DNA of 64,000 nucleotides, from positions 930,001-994,000 of the forward strand of contig OZ242280.1 in assembly GCA_965207345.1 (NCBI GenBank), given 5' to 3'. A model generated the notes under the pieces. The model had not been told where the DNA came from, ran no database searches, and saw nothing but the letters and a program-made list of their open reading frames with translations. The stretch is from G965207345 sp965207345. Its GTDB lineage: Bacteria > Pseudomonadota > Gammaproteobacteria > PS1 > Pseudothioglobaceae. The translations under genes and the position numbers were made by a program. Below, in pieces: positions 55,185 to 64,000 of the stretch. How positions within the stretch are numbered: position 1 is the stretch's first letter; the number at the start of each line of letters is the position of its first letter.

Positions 55185-55763
55185 CTAATAGTTGATACCA
55201 TAGCGTCTAATTTTGTTAGCAATTATTTTTTGATAGTAGGCAGTCAAGCTATGCCCACCTAGCAACACATCAACAATTTGCCATTTTTGCTCATCGGAGC
55301 GGTGTATGATTAAATCAATGTAATTAAGTGCATTATAACTTATTTTAAGGCTTACTTTGAAATACTCAGGTCCAAGCGGTTTAATTGCAGATAAAAAGAA
55401 TGTAAGACGCTGCTTGCTGAGCTGTTCAAATAGAATATCTGTTAAATTTTGTTCAAGTTTATTTTCTAAGTACTGAATATCTTCTGGTTCCAGTTTATAA
55501 GGTATGGCGTAGGTAATTTTTCTAGTAATATATTGAATGTCAAAAAGTGGTACTAGATCATAATAAATTAAATAATAAATATCTCTGGGATGATAAGTGT
55601 TATTAATCCGATTAAGTTTAATGAGTGTGTTTTGCACGAGTGCCACTGGTGAAATACCATCCTCTAATTCTCTTTGGACATCAGCAGCGCTCAGCTGCGA
55701 CGTGAAGAGTAGAATAGACAACAGTGTGCCAACAATAATTTTTTTCTTAACAGTGATATACAT
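55185..55763 (-). CDS. mlaC: MlaC/Ttg2D-like periplasmic phospholipid-binding protein
   Basis: This 192-aa secreted protein has a signal peptide ending in SQLSAA (about residue 27). It fits MlaC/Ttg2D: PLFDIQYITRKI near residue 73, an all-helix body, and WQIVDVLLGGHSLTAYYQKI near the end, where the family has W-x-I-x-D-V and G-x-S. MlaC carries phospholipids between membranes. The other mla genes (A, B, D, E, F) are not beside it, so the transport set is split or partly missing. The call is fairly sure on family, less on partners. Confidence 0.75.
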   Translation of the reverse strand: MYITVKKKIIVGTLLSILLFTSQLSAADVQRELEDGISPVALVQNTLIKLNRINNTYHPRDIYYLIYYDLVPLFDIQYITRKITYAIPYKLEPEDIQYLENKLEQNLTDILFEQLSKQRLTFFLSAIKPLGPEYFKVSLKISYNALNYIDLIIHRSDEQKWQIVDVLLGGHSLTAYYQKIIANKIRRYGINY

Positions 55764-55920
55764 TTACCAGCTATATTCAAAGGGTGAATAATTAAAAGTA
55801 ATATTAAATCAACAATAAAAAGACTTATAAGATGCTGACATTATACTAGCGTATTTTTATTTTTGTATTTAATTATAGAGCATTTGTATAAATTAAGTTT
55901 TTATAAAATGAAAGCAGTTA

Positions 55921-55937
55921 TGTTATTTATAATAACA
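55921..55937. promoter_or_regulatory. Palindrome upstream of ctpA
   Basis: TGTTATT-TAT-AATAACA is a perfect 7-bp-arm palindrome. A TATAAT lies 17 bases later (55954-55959). It may be a regulator binding site in the mlaC/ctpA divergent region. No known regulator site is matched. Confidence 0.35.
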
Positions 55938-56036
55938 TTTTAAATATTCACTGTATAATAAGCATGGCTTAATTTAGACTGATTTTAATTGTGGTTTAAT
56001 TATTTGCTTTGTGTTGTTTTTTCGTATTTTTTTGCT

Positions 56037-57434
56037 ATGGCTACTCATTTTTATTTAAAAGTTTTTTACTTCTTTTTAGCATGTGTTATGTTATTTGTGT
56101 CCTCGCTCAATGCCCAGGAGGACACACATGAGAATTTAAAAAATAGACAAGAAATTTTAAACGATTTTTTCTCAGAGTTAGATGAATTTAATCGTATTTT
56201 TCTTAGTATTAAACGTACTTATGTGGATGAAATATCGGATGAAGAACTTTTTAAAAAAGCGATTAAAGGGATGATTAATGAGTTGGATCCCCATTCAGCA
56301 TATTTAGAACCCAAAGAAAGAACCGATATACTGGAAAATAGCTCGGGTAAGTTTGGCGGTTTAGGTATTGTGATTAATATGAAAGATGGTTTGGTGGAAG
56401 TTATTTCTCCTATTGATGATACACCTGCTTATCGTGCTGGCATTCAAGCAGGGGATTTGATTATTAAAATTGATAACATATCTGTGCGTGGCTTAGATTT
56501 ATCAGAAGCAGTTGCTATGATGAGGGGAGTGCCAAATACAAGTGTTAGAATTACTGTTCTTAGAGAAAATCAAGATCCATTTGAAGTAAATGTTATAAGG
56601 GATATAATCACCGTTACTTCTGTTAGCGGATATTTATTAGAAGAAAATATTGGTTACATTAGAATTTCTCATTTTCAGGCGCCTAGCGAAGAGCTTATTA
56701 AAAAAACCTTGTTACGTTTGGTTTCGCAGAATAATGATAAGGCATTAGCGGGTGTGGTGCTGGATTTACGTAATAATCCGGGAGGATTACTTAGTAGTGC
56801 TGTGCAAATCTCAGATTTATTTTTAGATGATAGTGGCGTCATTGTATCTACTAAAGGACGCAGAGCAAGTGCTAAAAGCAAATTTTATGCAAAGCCAGGG
56901 GATATATTAAAAAATATTCCAATCATTGCTTTGATTAATAGAGGCACTGCTTCGGCAGCTGAAATTTTAGTAGCAGCACTTCAAGATTATAAACGTGCGA
57001 TTGTTATTGGCGAAAAATCTTTTGGCAAAGGTTCGGTGCAAACAATTATTTCACTTCCTAATGGCTATGGATTAAAGATCACAACTGCGCGTTATTATTC
57101 ACCCAATGATAGAGTGATTCAAGCTAAAGGCATTGTTCCTGATATTGTTTTAGATAAGTTTGAATTAAAAGTAAAAGATAAAAAAAATAATCTCGCCACT
57201 TTCGAAAAAGATTTAAAAGGACACCTCACTGATTTAGCAACTAATACTATTAGCGATATTAATGGCACATTGGAAATTTCTATTATGCCAGTTCTTGGTA
57301 CGCAAACGATTTTAGACAAGCAAGCACAGCAGAAGAAAGAACGTGATGAAAAAACAGTTGAAAGACTGAAAATGAATTACTTTGTGCACGAGGCAATTAA
57401 TATTTTAAAAGCAATGCATATTTCAAGTAAATAA
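56037..57434 (+). CDS. ctpA: Carboxy-terminal processing protease (S41A)
   Basis: This 465-aa periplasmic serine protease trims protein C-termini. I chose ATG 56037 over TTG 55989 since it gives a signal peptide ending SSLNA (residue 26). A PDZ domain lies at about 90-170 (FGGLGIVINMKDGLVEVISP). The Ser306/Lys331 dyad is in GTASAAEIL and GEKSFGKGSVQ, 25 residues apart as in the family. The divergent mlaC-like gene suggests envelope work. Confidence 0.93.
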   Translation: MATHFYLKVFYFFLACVMLFVSSLNAQEDTHENLKNRQEILNDFFSELDEFNRIFLSIKRTYVDEISDEELFKKAIKGMINELDPHSAYLEPKERTDILENSSGKFGGLGIVINMKDGLVEVISPIDDTPAYRAGIQAGDLIIKIDNISVRGLDLSEAVAMMRGVPNTSVRITVLRENQDPFEVNVIRDIITVTSVSGYLLEENIGYIRISHFQAPSEELIKKTLLRLVSQNNDKALAGVVLDLRNNPGGLLSSAVQISDLFLDDSGVIVSTKGRRASAKSKFYAKPGDILKNIPIIALINRGTASAAEILVAALQDYKRAIVIGEKSFGKGSVQTIISLPNGYGLKITTARYYSPNDRVIQAKGIVPDIVLDKFELKVKDKKNNLATFEKDLKGHLTDLATNTISDINGTLEISIMPVLGTQTILDKQAQQKKERDEKTVERLKMNYFVHEAINILKAMHISSK

Positions 57435-57517
57435 TTATTTTTTTAGATTATTTTTTTCATTGCAAAATTTGATGGGCAAAAATTTATTTTGTGTTGATAA
57501 AAAATTAATCGTGGGTA

Positions 57518-58402
57518 TTAATTAAAATAGCCCAACCGAGAAAATTTTAATGATTTATCCCAGTGCATCCAAATTAAAAAGGCTTTGCCAATAATAAAAG
57601 ATTCGGGCACAAAACCAAAAAAGCGGCTGTCTGCACTACGTGCGCGATTGTCTCCCATAACAAAATAATATCCTTTAGGCACACGCTTTTTCTCCCACTT
57701 GCTCGTTTCATTTGCTGCAAGCAAAATATCGTAACTTTTATGTGCTGATATTTTTTCTGTGTAATGCTTAAAGCCAGTCATAGCCACACCAGATTCAACC
57801 CCTTTATAAATTCCAAGCGGTATTCTTGCAATTTTTTCACTATTTATCCAAAGATGATCTTGGTAATAAATAATTTCATCACCAGGCAAGGCAATCACGC
57901 GTTTAATATAATTAATTCCTTTTTTTTCAGGATTCTCTTCGTAATTTGGATAGCGAAATACGAGTACATCACCGCGTTTAGGTTTGTCAATATCAAAAAT
58001 TTTCGTGTTTGTAATGGGAAGACGAATACCATAAATAAATTTATTTACTAAAATAAAATCGCCAGTGAGTAAAGTAGGCATCATAGAATTAGAAGGAATT
58101 TGAAACGGTTCAGCTAGAAAACTCCTAAGCACAAGTACAAGCAAAATCACTGGATAAAAAGAAATAGACCATTGCACAGGCTTTGCTCTGTGGTTAATTT
58201 TTTCGTGTTTGTGTGTTTTTAAAAATAATAAGAAATAAATACTACGCGTAAACCAATGCATCCTCTGTTTAGAATTTCGCGTATCATTTACTAATATTAG
58301 ATTTTTTTTGTGCAATAATTTATCAATTATGACAATAATAATCGCAAGGAAAAGTAATAATGACAAGATAGTAGCGATGTCCCAAGCAAAAAAAGAGATC
58401 AT
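57518..58402 (-). CDS. lepB: Signal peptidase I
   Basis: This 294-aa inner-membrane protease removes signal peptides from exported proteins. It has two N-terminal membrane segments (about 5-27 and 80-95). The catalytic Ser106 is in IPSNSMMPTL and Lys167 is in NYIKRVIALPGDE. The GDNRARSADSRFFGFV box (here DNRARSADSRFFGF) is intact. It converges on ctpA and follows fabF by 12 bases. Confidence 0.95.
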   Translation of the reverse strand: MISFFAWDIATILSLLLFLAIIIVIIDKLLHKKNLILVNDTRNSKQRMHWFTRSIYFLLFLKTHKHEKINHRAKPVQWSISFYPVILLVLVLRSFLAEPFQIPSNSMMPTLLTGDFILVNKFIYGIRLPITNTKIFDIDKPKRGDVLVFRYPNYEENPEKKGINYIKRVIALPGDEIIYYQDHLWINSEKIARIPLGIYKGVESGVAMTGFKHYTEKISAHKSYDILLAANETSKWEKKRVPKGYYFVMGDNRARSADSRFFGFVPESFIIGKAFLIWMHWDKSLKFSRLGYFN

Positions 58403-58414
58403 GGTGAACAGACA

Positions 58415-59653
58415 TTAAATTTTGGATAAAACAATAGTAGCATTTGTGCCACCAAAACCGAACGAGTTTGAGAATATATGTTTAATCGGCATGTCTCTAG
58501 CAGTATTTGCAACGTAATCTAAGTCACACTCGGGATCTTGATTAAAAATATTAATGGTGGGAGGCACAACTTGATTTTTAATACTAAGTGCGCTAAAAAT
58601 TGCTTCAATACCACCTGCTGCACCAAGTAAATGTCCTGTCATTGATTTTGTTGAGCTAATAGCTAATTGATAGGCATCATCGGCAAAAAGTAATTTTATT
58701 GCATCAGTTTCTGCCTTGTCTCCTACTAGTGTTGAGGTGCCATGGGCATTGATATAGCTAATATCTTTTACATTAAGTGAAGCATTTGTTAACGCATTTT
58801 GCATGCAACGTGCTGCACCCCTACCACTTGGGCGAGGAGAGGTTATATGATAGGCATCGCTACTCATACCATAACCTGTCAGTTCAGCATAAATATTTGC
58901 TGAGCGCATTTTAGCGTGTTCGTATTCTTCAAGCACCACCACACCTGCACCATCAGATAATACAAAGCCATCTCTGTCTCTATCCCAAGGACGAGAAGCA
59001 GTTTTAGGATTATCATTGCGCCTAGAAAGTGTTTTGGCAGCAGCAAAACCACCTAAACCGCAAGTAGTTGTGGACATCTCAGCGCCACCAGCAATCATCA
59101 CGTCTGCATCGTTGTATTCAATAATACGTGCTGCTTCGCCAATATTATGCGTACTTGTGCTACAAGCACTAACAACTGAAAAATTGGGACCTTGATAACC
59201 ATGTTTAATAGAAATATTGCCAGAGAGCATATTAATAATACTAGCAGGGACAAAAAATGGAGAAATACGTTTTGGGCCTTTTTTTGCACAGTTTAGTGTT
59301 GTTTTTTCAATGTTTGTTAAACCGCCAATGCCAGCACCAACTGCAACGCCAATACGATGTGCATTATTTGTGTTAACTTCAATGCCAGAATCATGGATTG
59401 CCTGCATACTGGCCACCATACCATAATGGATAAAAATATCCATTTTTTTAGATTCTTTTTTAGATAAGTATGCGTTTATGTCAAAATTTTTAACAGAGCC
59501 GCCGAAATGCACAGAATGTTTGCTTGTATCAAGATGTGTGAGTGTTTCAATGCCAGAGACACCATTTAATATATTTTCCCAAGATTCTTTTACGTCAAGA
59601 CCAACTGGACTAACCATTCCCAGCCCAGTTATCACTACTTTGCGTTTTTTCAT
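58415..59653 (-). CDS. fabF: Beta-ketoacyl-ACP synthase II
   Basis: This 412-aa condensing enzyme extends fatty acyl chains. The active-site Cys164 is in VSACSTS. The two histidines are in NAHGTSTLVGD and SMTGHLLGAAGG. It lies 64 bases after acpP, the acyl carrier protein it uses, and before lepB, in one apparent operon. Confidence 0.97.
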   Translation of the reverse strand: MKKRKVVITGLGMVSPVGLDVKESWENILNGVSGIETLTHLDTSKHSVHFGGSVKNFDINAYLSKKESKKMDIFIHYGMVASMQAIHDSGIEVNTNNAHRIGVAVGAGIGGLTNIEKTTLNCAKKGPKRISPFFVPASIINMLSGNISIKHGYQGPNFSVVSACSTSTHNIGEAARIIEYNDADVMIAGGAEMSTTTCGLGGFAAAKTLSRRNDNPKTASRPWDRDRDGFVLSDGAGVVVLEEYEHAKMRSANIYAELTGYGMSSDAYHITSPRPSGRGAARCMQNALTNASLNVKDISYINAHGTSTLVGDKAETDAIKLLFADDAYQLAISSTKSMTGHLLGAAGGIEAIFSALSIKNQVVPPTINIFNQDPECDLDYVANTARDMPIKHIFSNSFGFGGTNATIVLSKI

Positions 59654-59717
59654 TGAATTATATTTTTTCCAGGCACATCTATTTTATATTGATATGTTTT
59701 TTAATAGACTTTTTGGC

Positions 59718-59945
59718 TTAAGTATGCGCTTTTATATAATCAATAGCTTGCTGAATAGTAGTTATTTTTTCAGCTTCAGCATCTGGAATTTCGCAGTTAA
59801 ATTCCTCTTCTAAAGACATCACAAGCTCAACAGTATCTAAAGAATCAGCACCTAGGTCATCAATAAAAGCAGCATTGTCATCAATATCACCTTTTAAATC
59901 TAATTGTTCAATTACCACTGCTTTTACTCGCTTTTCAATACTCAT
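59718..59945 (-). CDS. acpP: Acyl carrier protein
   Basis: This 75-aa acidic protein carries growing fatty acids on phosphopantetheine at Ser35 in the DSLDTVELVM motif. The sequence and size are standard. It precedes fabF as in E. coli. Confidence 0.98.
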   Translation of the reverse strand: MSIEKRVKAVVIEQLDLKGDIDDNAAFIDDLGADSLDTVELVMSLEEEFNCEIPDAEAEKITTIQQAIDYIKAHT

Positions 59946-60065
59946 CGTTTTTTTTCCTAAAAAATAAAATCGCCATTTTACGCTAAAAATTCTGCAATGC
60001 TAAAAATTTATTTTGTCAACTTTATGTTTTGTCATTCACATTTAAATACATTTTTTTATTAACGG

Positions 60066-61176
60066 CTATTCATTAGATAATAGCTTAATGAGTTTACCAT
60101 CTGCATCGTCAGTGAGTAAATAAAGCCCTTGTAAATACGCACATCACGAATTACGTCCAGTAATATCAGTTAGTAAACGCTCTTCAAAAATAGGCATATT
60201 ACTATTCATTTTAAGGCGTACTAATTCTCTAAATTTCAGTGAACCAATAAGTAAATCACCCTGCCAATTTCTAAAAGTACCTCTTTTATAATATGCCCAG
60301 CCAGATGGTGCAACAGATGGTATCCAATAATAAAGTGGTTGCATCATGGCTTTTTTATGACTACCTTCACCAATTTTAAGTGATGTTATACATTCCCTGC
60401 CATAAGTAATCACGGGCCAGCTATAATTTTTCCCGTGTTCAATGAGATTTAACTCATCACCGCCTTGTGGCTCATGCTCACGAGCAATAAGCATATTATT
60501 TATTCAAATAGGCCCTTGCGGATTGCGGTGTCCATAGGAAAATACAGCATTATCAAATGGGTTATCTTTAGGAATTAAGCCATCATCTCTCAGGCGCAAA
60601 ATTTTGCCTGAGTCCATGTTAGTATTTTATGCTAAATGACGTTTACTGCGATCGCCTATACTCAAGTATAAATAATCTTGATTATCAAATGCAATACGTC
60701 CACCAAAATGATGTGCGGTGTGCTTATAAGCATTTGCAAGGTAGAGGATTTGCCAATTTTTTAATACATTTTTTTAATTTTAAGACGTGCAAGTGCTGTG
60801 GTTGAACCCTTATTTTCCTCTTCATCGTAGGCACTATAACTTAAATAAATCCAGCCATTTTCAGAAAAATTTGGATGCAGGACAATAATCAAACAAGCCA
60901 CCTTGCTCATGTGCAAAAAATATCAGTAACGGGTAGTCCTAGCGTAATTTTTTTATTATTTTCAACTAAAATAAAATTGCCATTACGTTTAGTAATTATA
61001 AGGAGTTTGTCATCCAACCATGCAACTGACCAAGGATGGTTAAGTTCTGAGATAACGACTTTATAAGAAATATTATTTTCTTTAGTTTGTACATCTGTTA
61101 AAAATAAAATAAATATTACGGCAAAAGCAGTAGAAAAATAAGCTAAGTTTTGATGGCAAAGAAAATTTGTAAACAT
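60066..61176 (-). pseudogene. Broken PQQ-type aldose sugar dehydrogenase (YliI-like) gene
   Basis: On the minus strand several frames together read as a soluble sugar dehydrogenase beta-propeller. The start at 61176 gives a signal-peptide-like segment, then HPWSVAWLDDKLLIITKRNG. The middle carries HPNFSENGWIYLSY, then HHFGGRIAFD, then DDGLIPKDNPF and YGHRNPQG. The last open part (60144-60494) has EHEPQGGDELN. Stops and frameshifts break it at several places: near 60910, 60772, 60630, 60505 and 60145. The normal end, LLTDDADGKLIKL, is in yet another frame. It is no longer functional. Confidence 0.88.
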
Positions 61177-61299
61177 TGTATTAAAATATATTTTCTTTTA
61201 AATTTTACAATGCTTTTTGCTTCTAGCATAGTTGTATCTATTTTTTTGAGTATATTCTTAAATAGTATAAAATCCAGTTTTATTTAGATTTCTATTATC

Positions 61300-62463
61300 A
61301 TGTATTATACGCATCAGCGTAAAAAGATTGGTAAGCGCGTTAGCATGGTTGGCGCTAGTGTCAATTTAATTCTCTCAGTTTTAAAAATATTTACAGGGTA
61401 TTTTTCCCATTCACAGGCGTTGCTCGTAGATGGGATTCATTCACTCTCAGATTTATTATCAGATGGTTTGGTTTGGTTTGCATCTGCACATGCTAGTGAT
61501 GCACCAGATGAAGAGCATCCCTACGGACACGAGCGTTTTGAAACCTTAGCAACCTTAGCACTCGCAATTTTGCTTTCTCTTGTTGGCCTAGGTGTTGTGA
61601 TTGACAGTGTTAGTTATCTATTTGTCAAAACGCAGCCACTCAAGCATAACATTGTGTTGCTTAGCGTCATTGTTACTTCTATTCTATCTAAGGAGTTATT
61701 GTATTGGTATAGTGCAGTAAATGCAAAAAAAGTGGGCTCTGATATGTTAAAAGCAAACGCTTGGCATCATCGCTCAGATGCATTTTCTTCTGTTATAGTA
61801 TTTGTTGGTGTTGTAGGTACACTTGCAGGATATTTTTATTTAGATGCAATTGCTGCACTGATTGTTGGCACAATGATCCTTTATATCGCTTATAAACTAG
61901 GATTACCTTGTGTGCGGGAATTACTAGATACTGCGTTGGATAAAAAAACCCTTGAAAACTTGCGTGTGTATATTTTAAAAATTGATGGTGTTAAAAACAT
62001 CCACTCGCTGAGAACGCGTTTAAGTGGCAGGCGCACAATTATTGATGTACATATTGAAGTCAGTCCTTTTTTAAGCGTAAGCGAAGGGCACATTATTGCC
62101 ACAGATGTGGAAAATACTCTCAAGCAAAGTTTTACTAACCCTGTAGATATTATTGTGCACATTGACCCAGAGGATGATGAAGTAGAAGATTTTTACACAC
62201 ACCTGCCTAGGCGAAAGGTGGTGATAGAGAGAATTTACCAATTATTAAATGATAATGGCTACTTAAAGAATTTAGAGCATATTCAACTGCATTATCTCAA
62301 AGGTAGAATCCATATTGATTTTTATTTTTACACACAAGTTTTGAACCAGCAGAATGACTATGAACATCTGCGAAAAAAATTAATAAATATTACTAATTCT
62401 TCTGATATTTTTGGAAATATGCGCCTTTATTTTAGCGATCAATATAATTCTAGCCTAACGTAA
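61300..62463 (+). CDS. Cation diffusion facilitator family transporter
   Basis: This 387-aa membrane protein has six membrane segments and a cytoplasmic C-terminal domain. The metal site residues HSLSD (His47, Asp51) in segment 2 and HHRSD (His156, Asp160) in segment 5 fit FieF/CzcD zinc or iron exporters. HPYGHERFE follows segment 2. The C-terminal part runs about 100 residues longer than in E. coli FieF and has a second cytoplasmic block. The metal cannot be settled by sequence; zinc, iron or manganese are possible. Confidence 0.93.
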   Translation: MYYTHQRKKIGKRVSMVGASVNLILSVLKIFTGYFSHSQALLVDGIHSLSDLLSDGLVWFASAHASDAPDEEHPYGHERFETLATLALAILLSLVGLGVVIDSVSYLFVKTQPLKHNIVLLSVIVTSILSKELLYWYSAVNAKKVGSDMLKANAWHHRSDAFSSVIVFVGVVGTLAGYFYLDAIAALIVGTMILYIAYKLGLPCVRELLDTALDKKTLENLRVYILKIDGVKNIHSLRTRLSGRRTIIDVHIEVSPFLSVSEGHIIATDVENTLKQSFTNPVDIIVHIDPEDDEVEDFYTHLPRRKVVIERIYQLLNDNGYLKNLEHIQLHYLKGRIHIDFYFYTQVLNQQNDYEHLRKKLINITNSSDIFGNMRLYFSDQYNSSLT

Positions 62464-62544
62464 TTTTATGGATATAAAAACACAATAAAAGATAAGAATA
62501 TAAAAATTAAATATTTTTAGTCTAACAGCTGGTCTTTAATTTAT

Positions 62545-63015
62545 TTATAATATATGATAGGCATGACAAAGTGCTCCTGCAAGTGCATCAGCAGCATCAG
62601 AAGGTGGCGTGGTTTTTAATTTTAATAAGTGTATTATCATAAAAATAATTTGTGTTTTTTGTGCATGTCCTTTGCCCACAATGGTTTTTTTAATTTGATT
62701 AGCTGTGTATTCAAAAATAGGAATATTGATTATCCCCACTGCACTAATAATTGCACCTCTTGCTTGTCCAAGTTTAATTGCAGATTCTGGATTTGGGCGA
62801 TCTGGGCGCATAAAGATGCGCTCAATTACTATCGCATCTGGCATATGTTTTGTAGCAAGATTGTGTGTTTCTCTAAAAATTGTCGTAATCTTGTCGGTAA
62901 GTGTGCCACTTGTTTTAATACAACCACTTGCTTTATAGTGAAATTTCAATTTTTTTGCTTCTATAACACCAAAACCAGTGTTATTTAAGCCTGGGTCAAT
63001 CCCTAGAATTTTCAT
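62545..63015 (-). CDS. ruvC: Crossover junction endodeoxyribonuclease RuvC
   Basis: This 156-aa nuclease resolves Holliday junctions in recombination. Asp7 in GIDPGLNNTG, Glu in AIVIERIFM, and SDAADALAGALCH near the C-terminus supply the metal site. ruvA and ruvB are not beside it. Its start lies 14 bases from the end of the sulfotransferase-like gene on the same strand. Confidence 0.95.
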   Translation of the reverse strand: MKILGIDPGLNNTGFGVIEAKKLKFHYKASGCIKTSGTLTDKITTIFRETHNLATKHMPDAIVIERIFMRPDRPNPESAIKLGQARGAIISAVGIINIPIFEYTANQIKKTIVGKGHAQKTQIIFMIIHLLKLKTTPPSDAADALAGALCHAYHIL

Positions 63016-63029
63016 TAACTATTTTTTAT

Positions 63030-63725
63030 TTACAGCGGTTTTTGATATTCAAACAGTGCAAATATTTCTTTAAGTTCAGAGTACACTAAACTAATTTGCT
63101 CTTGTGTCATCATTTTTTTATAATAGCCATTAGCTCCACGATACTTGGAAATATGTTTTCCATGAAAGTGGTTTACTGGGTCATACTTAGCAAAAGAATT
63201 GCCTAACTTTTGAGCTTTCATTAAAGCCTTGTCAATTGTATATTCCTTTATAAATTTTTGCTTTAAATTTTCCGCTATTGGTTGATTCAAAAAAATTTCA
63301 AGCTTAGAGAATAAATAATCAAAATTAAAGATAAAACGCTCGTATTTTAGAATTTTAATATTTGCCTTATTTTTAATAATATTATTTACAACCTTTTTGT
63401 AGTTACGAAGTGCTTTTCTTAATTTTATTTCATCAGAGAAAATTTGTTTATAGATTTGTGCCAATGAACAAATAGAGTCTAGCGGGTTACGCATTGACAT
63501 GATTTTTGGGGAGTGTTTATAAGTAAAATAATCATATTTTGTCAAACAGTGACATTTTATAGTTTGCTTTTTTGGAAAGCAAACTATAAGCGCATTAAAT
63601 AAAAGCGTGCTTCCAGTGCGTCGAGGGGATAGTTGTATAATTGGTGGCTCAATGAAACGATAGCGAAGTTGCGCAACTTTTATTACTTCTATTTTTCCAT
63701 GTTTAACAAGATTGATGATGGACAT
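63030..63725 (-). CDS. Sulfotransferase-like protein
   Basis: This 231-aa protein has a phosphosulfate-binding loop-like motif near the N-terminus (QLSPRRTGSTLLFNAL, residues 31-46) and a 3'-phosphate-like motif SMRNPLDSICSL at about 77-88. The fold is that of PAPS-dependent sulfotransferases, which move sulfate to sugars, lipids or other acceptors. The acceptor is unknown. It is small for the family and lies between ruvC and ispG, an unusual place, so it may be acquired. Confidence 0.7.
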   Translation of the reverse strand: MSIINLVKHGKIEVIKVAQLRYRFIEPPIIQLSPRRTGSTLLFNALIVCFPKKQTIKCHCLTKYDYFTYKHSPKIMSMRNPLDSICSLAQIYKQIFSDEIKLRKALRNYKKVVNNIIKNKANIKILKYERFIFNFDYLFSKLEIFLNQPIAENLKQKFIKEYTIDKALMKAQKLGNSFAKYDPVNHFHGKHISKYRGANGYYKKMMTQEQISLVYSELKEIFALFEYQKPL

Positions 63726-63786
63726 AAGAATTTGATAAATGAAAAAATTTAGCTAGTATAGAAAATTATGATATAACGAGCAGTAA

Positions 63787-64000
63787 TTAATTGGTAGTAA
63801 GTGGAATTTTTTGCTTAAGTTCGCCACGAATATAAGTTTCTAGTGCATGAACTAAATTATCGTTTGTAATTTTTACTTTAGGTTTGCCATTTATATAAAG
63901 AAGATTAGGGCGACCGCCTATTAAGCCAATATTTACTTCTTTTGCCTCACCAGGCCCATTGACAACACAACCAATTATTGCAACATCAATTGGTGCTGTA
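63787..64000 (-). CDS. ispG: 4-hydroxy-3-methylbut-2-enyl diphosphate synthase, 3' end only
   Basis: The last 71 codons are in the window. They read APIDVAIIGCVVNGPGEAKE and then LIGGRPNLLYINGKP, the C-terminal iron-sulfur region of IspG, with the GCVVNGPGEA motif. IspG makes HMBPP in the MEP isoprenoid pathway. The 5' part lies beyond base 64000. Confidence 0.93.
   Translation of the reverse strand, partial: TAPIDVAIIGCVVNGPGEAKEVNIGLIGGRPNLLYINGKPKVKITNDNLVHALETYIRGELKQKIPLTTN

Overview
The window looks like one AT-rich chromosome segment from a Gram-negative bacterium. Supporting genes are kdsC and an LpxL-type acyltransferase (lipopolysaccharide), a MlaC-like periplasmic protein, System I cytochrome c maturation genes (ccmA, ccmB), and a large outer-membrane beta-barrel protein. 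The tRNA-Tyr/Gly/Thr, tuf, tRNA-Trp, secE, nusG, rplKAJL, rpoBC order, NrdAB with a YfaE-type ferredoxin, and the hisI-hisE-tatABC order fit a gammaproteobacterium. I cannot name the species. A broken IS1595-type transposase, a broken DUF4145 gene, a broken sugar-dehydrogenase gene and a truncated cell-division cluster suggest ongoing gene loss, as in host-associated or streamlined lineages.

Layout. 0-6 kb: a site-2-type metalloprotease, proS, psd, ccmAB (minus strand) and sppA. 5.9-9.2 kb: a segment bounded by 53-bp inverted repeats that carries an 872-aa outer-membrane protein with GC-rich tandem Ig-like repeats and an extra orphan copy of that gene's 3' end. 9.3-13.5 kb: nrdA, phhB, nrdB and a ferredoxin. 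13.6-18.4 kb (minus strand): yggS-like and pyrK-like genes, argB, tatC, tatB, tatA, hisE, hisI. 18.7-20.6 kb: ampD, a kdsC-ogt gene fusion, and a small gene that reads as an NHLP-type RiPP precursor. 20.7-24.5 kb (minus strand): a type-B (di-heme) succinate dehydrogenase/fumarate reductase operon with a conserved helical-repeat-like protein. 24.5-29.3 kb: MraZ operator, mraZ, rsmH, ftsZ, ftsL, ftsI, with ftsZ in an unusual place. 29.4-36.3 kb: lpxL-like, a DUF4145 pseudogene, dnaG, rpsO, prfB without its usual programmed frameshift, and gor. 36.6-37.7 kb: IS1595-family remnant. 37.8-51.2 kb: tRNA, tuf, ribosomal protein and RNA polymerase block. 51.3-53.8 kb: trpE and a ZIP transporter. 53.9-54.5 kb: a 0.58-kb mobile-element-like copy of the ends of the 5.9-9.2 kb segment, flanked by an 8-bp direct repeat. 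54.6-64 kb: tRNA-Arg, an ArsR regulator, mlaC-like, ctpA, lepB, fabF, acpP, a sugar-dehydrogenase pseudogene, a cation diffusion facilitator, ruvC, a sulfotransferase-like gene and the 3' end of ispG.

Most of the window is core machinery for translation, transcription, division, envelope and nucleotide metabolism. The most interesting non-core signals are the orphan NHLP-type precursor peptide, the KdsC-Ogt fusion, the inverted-repeat-bounded surface-protein locus with its miniature derivative, and the displaced ftsZ.
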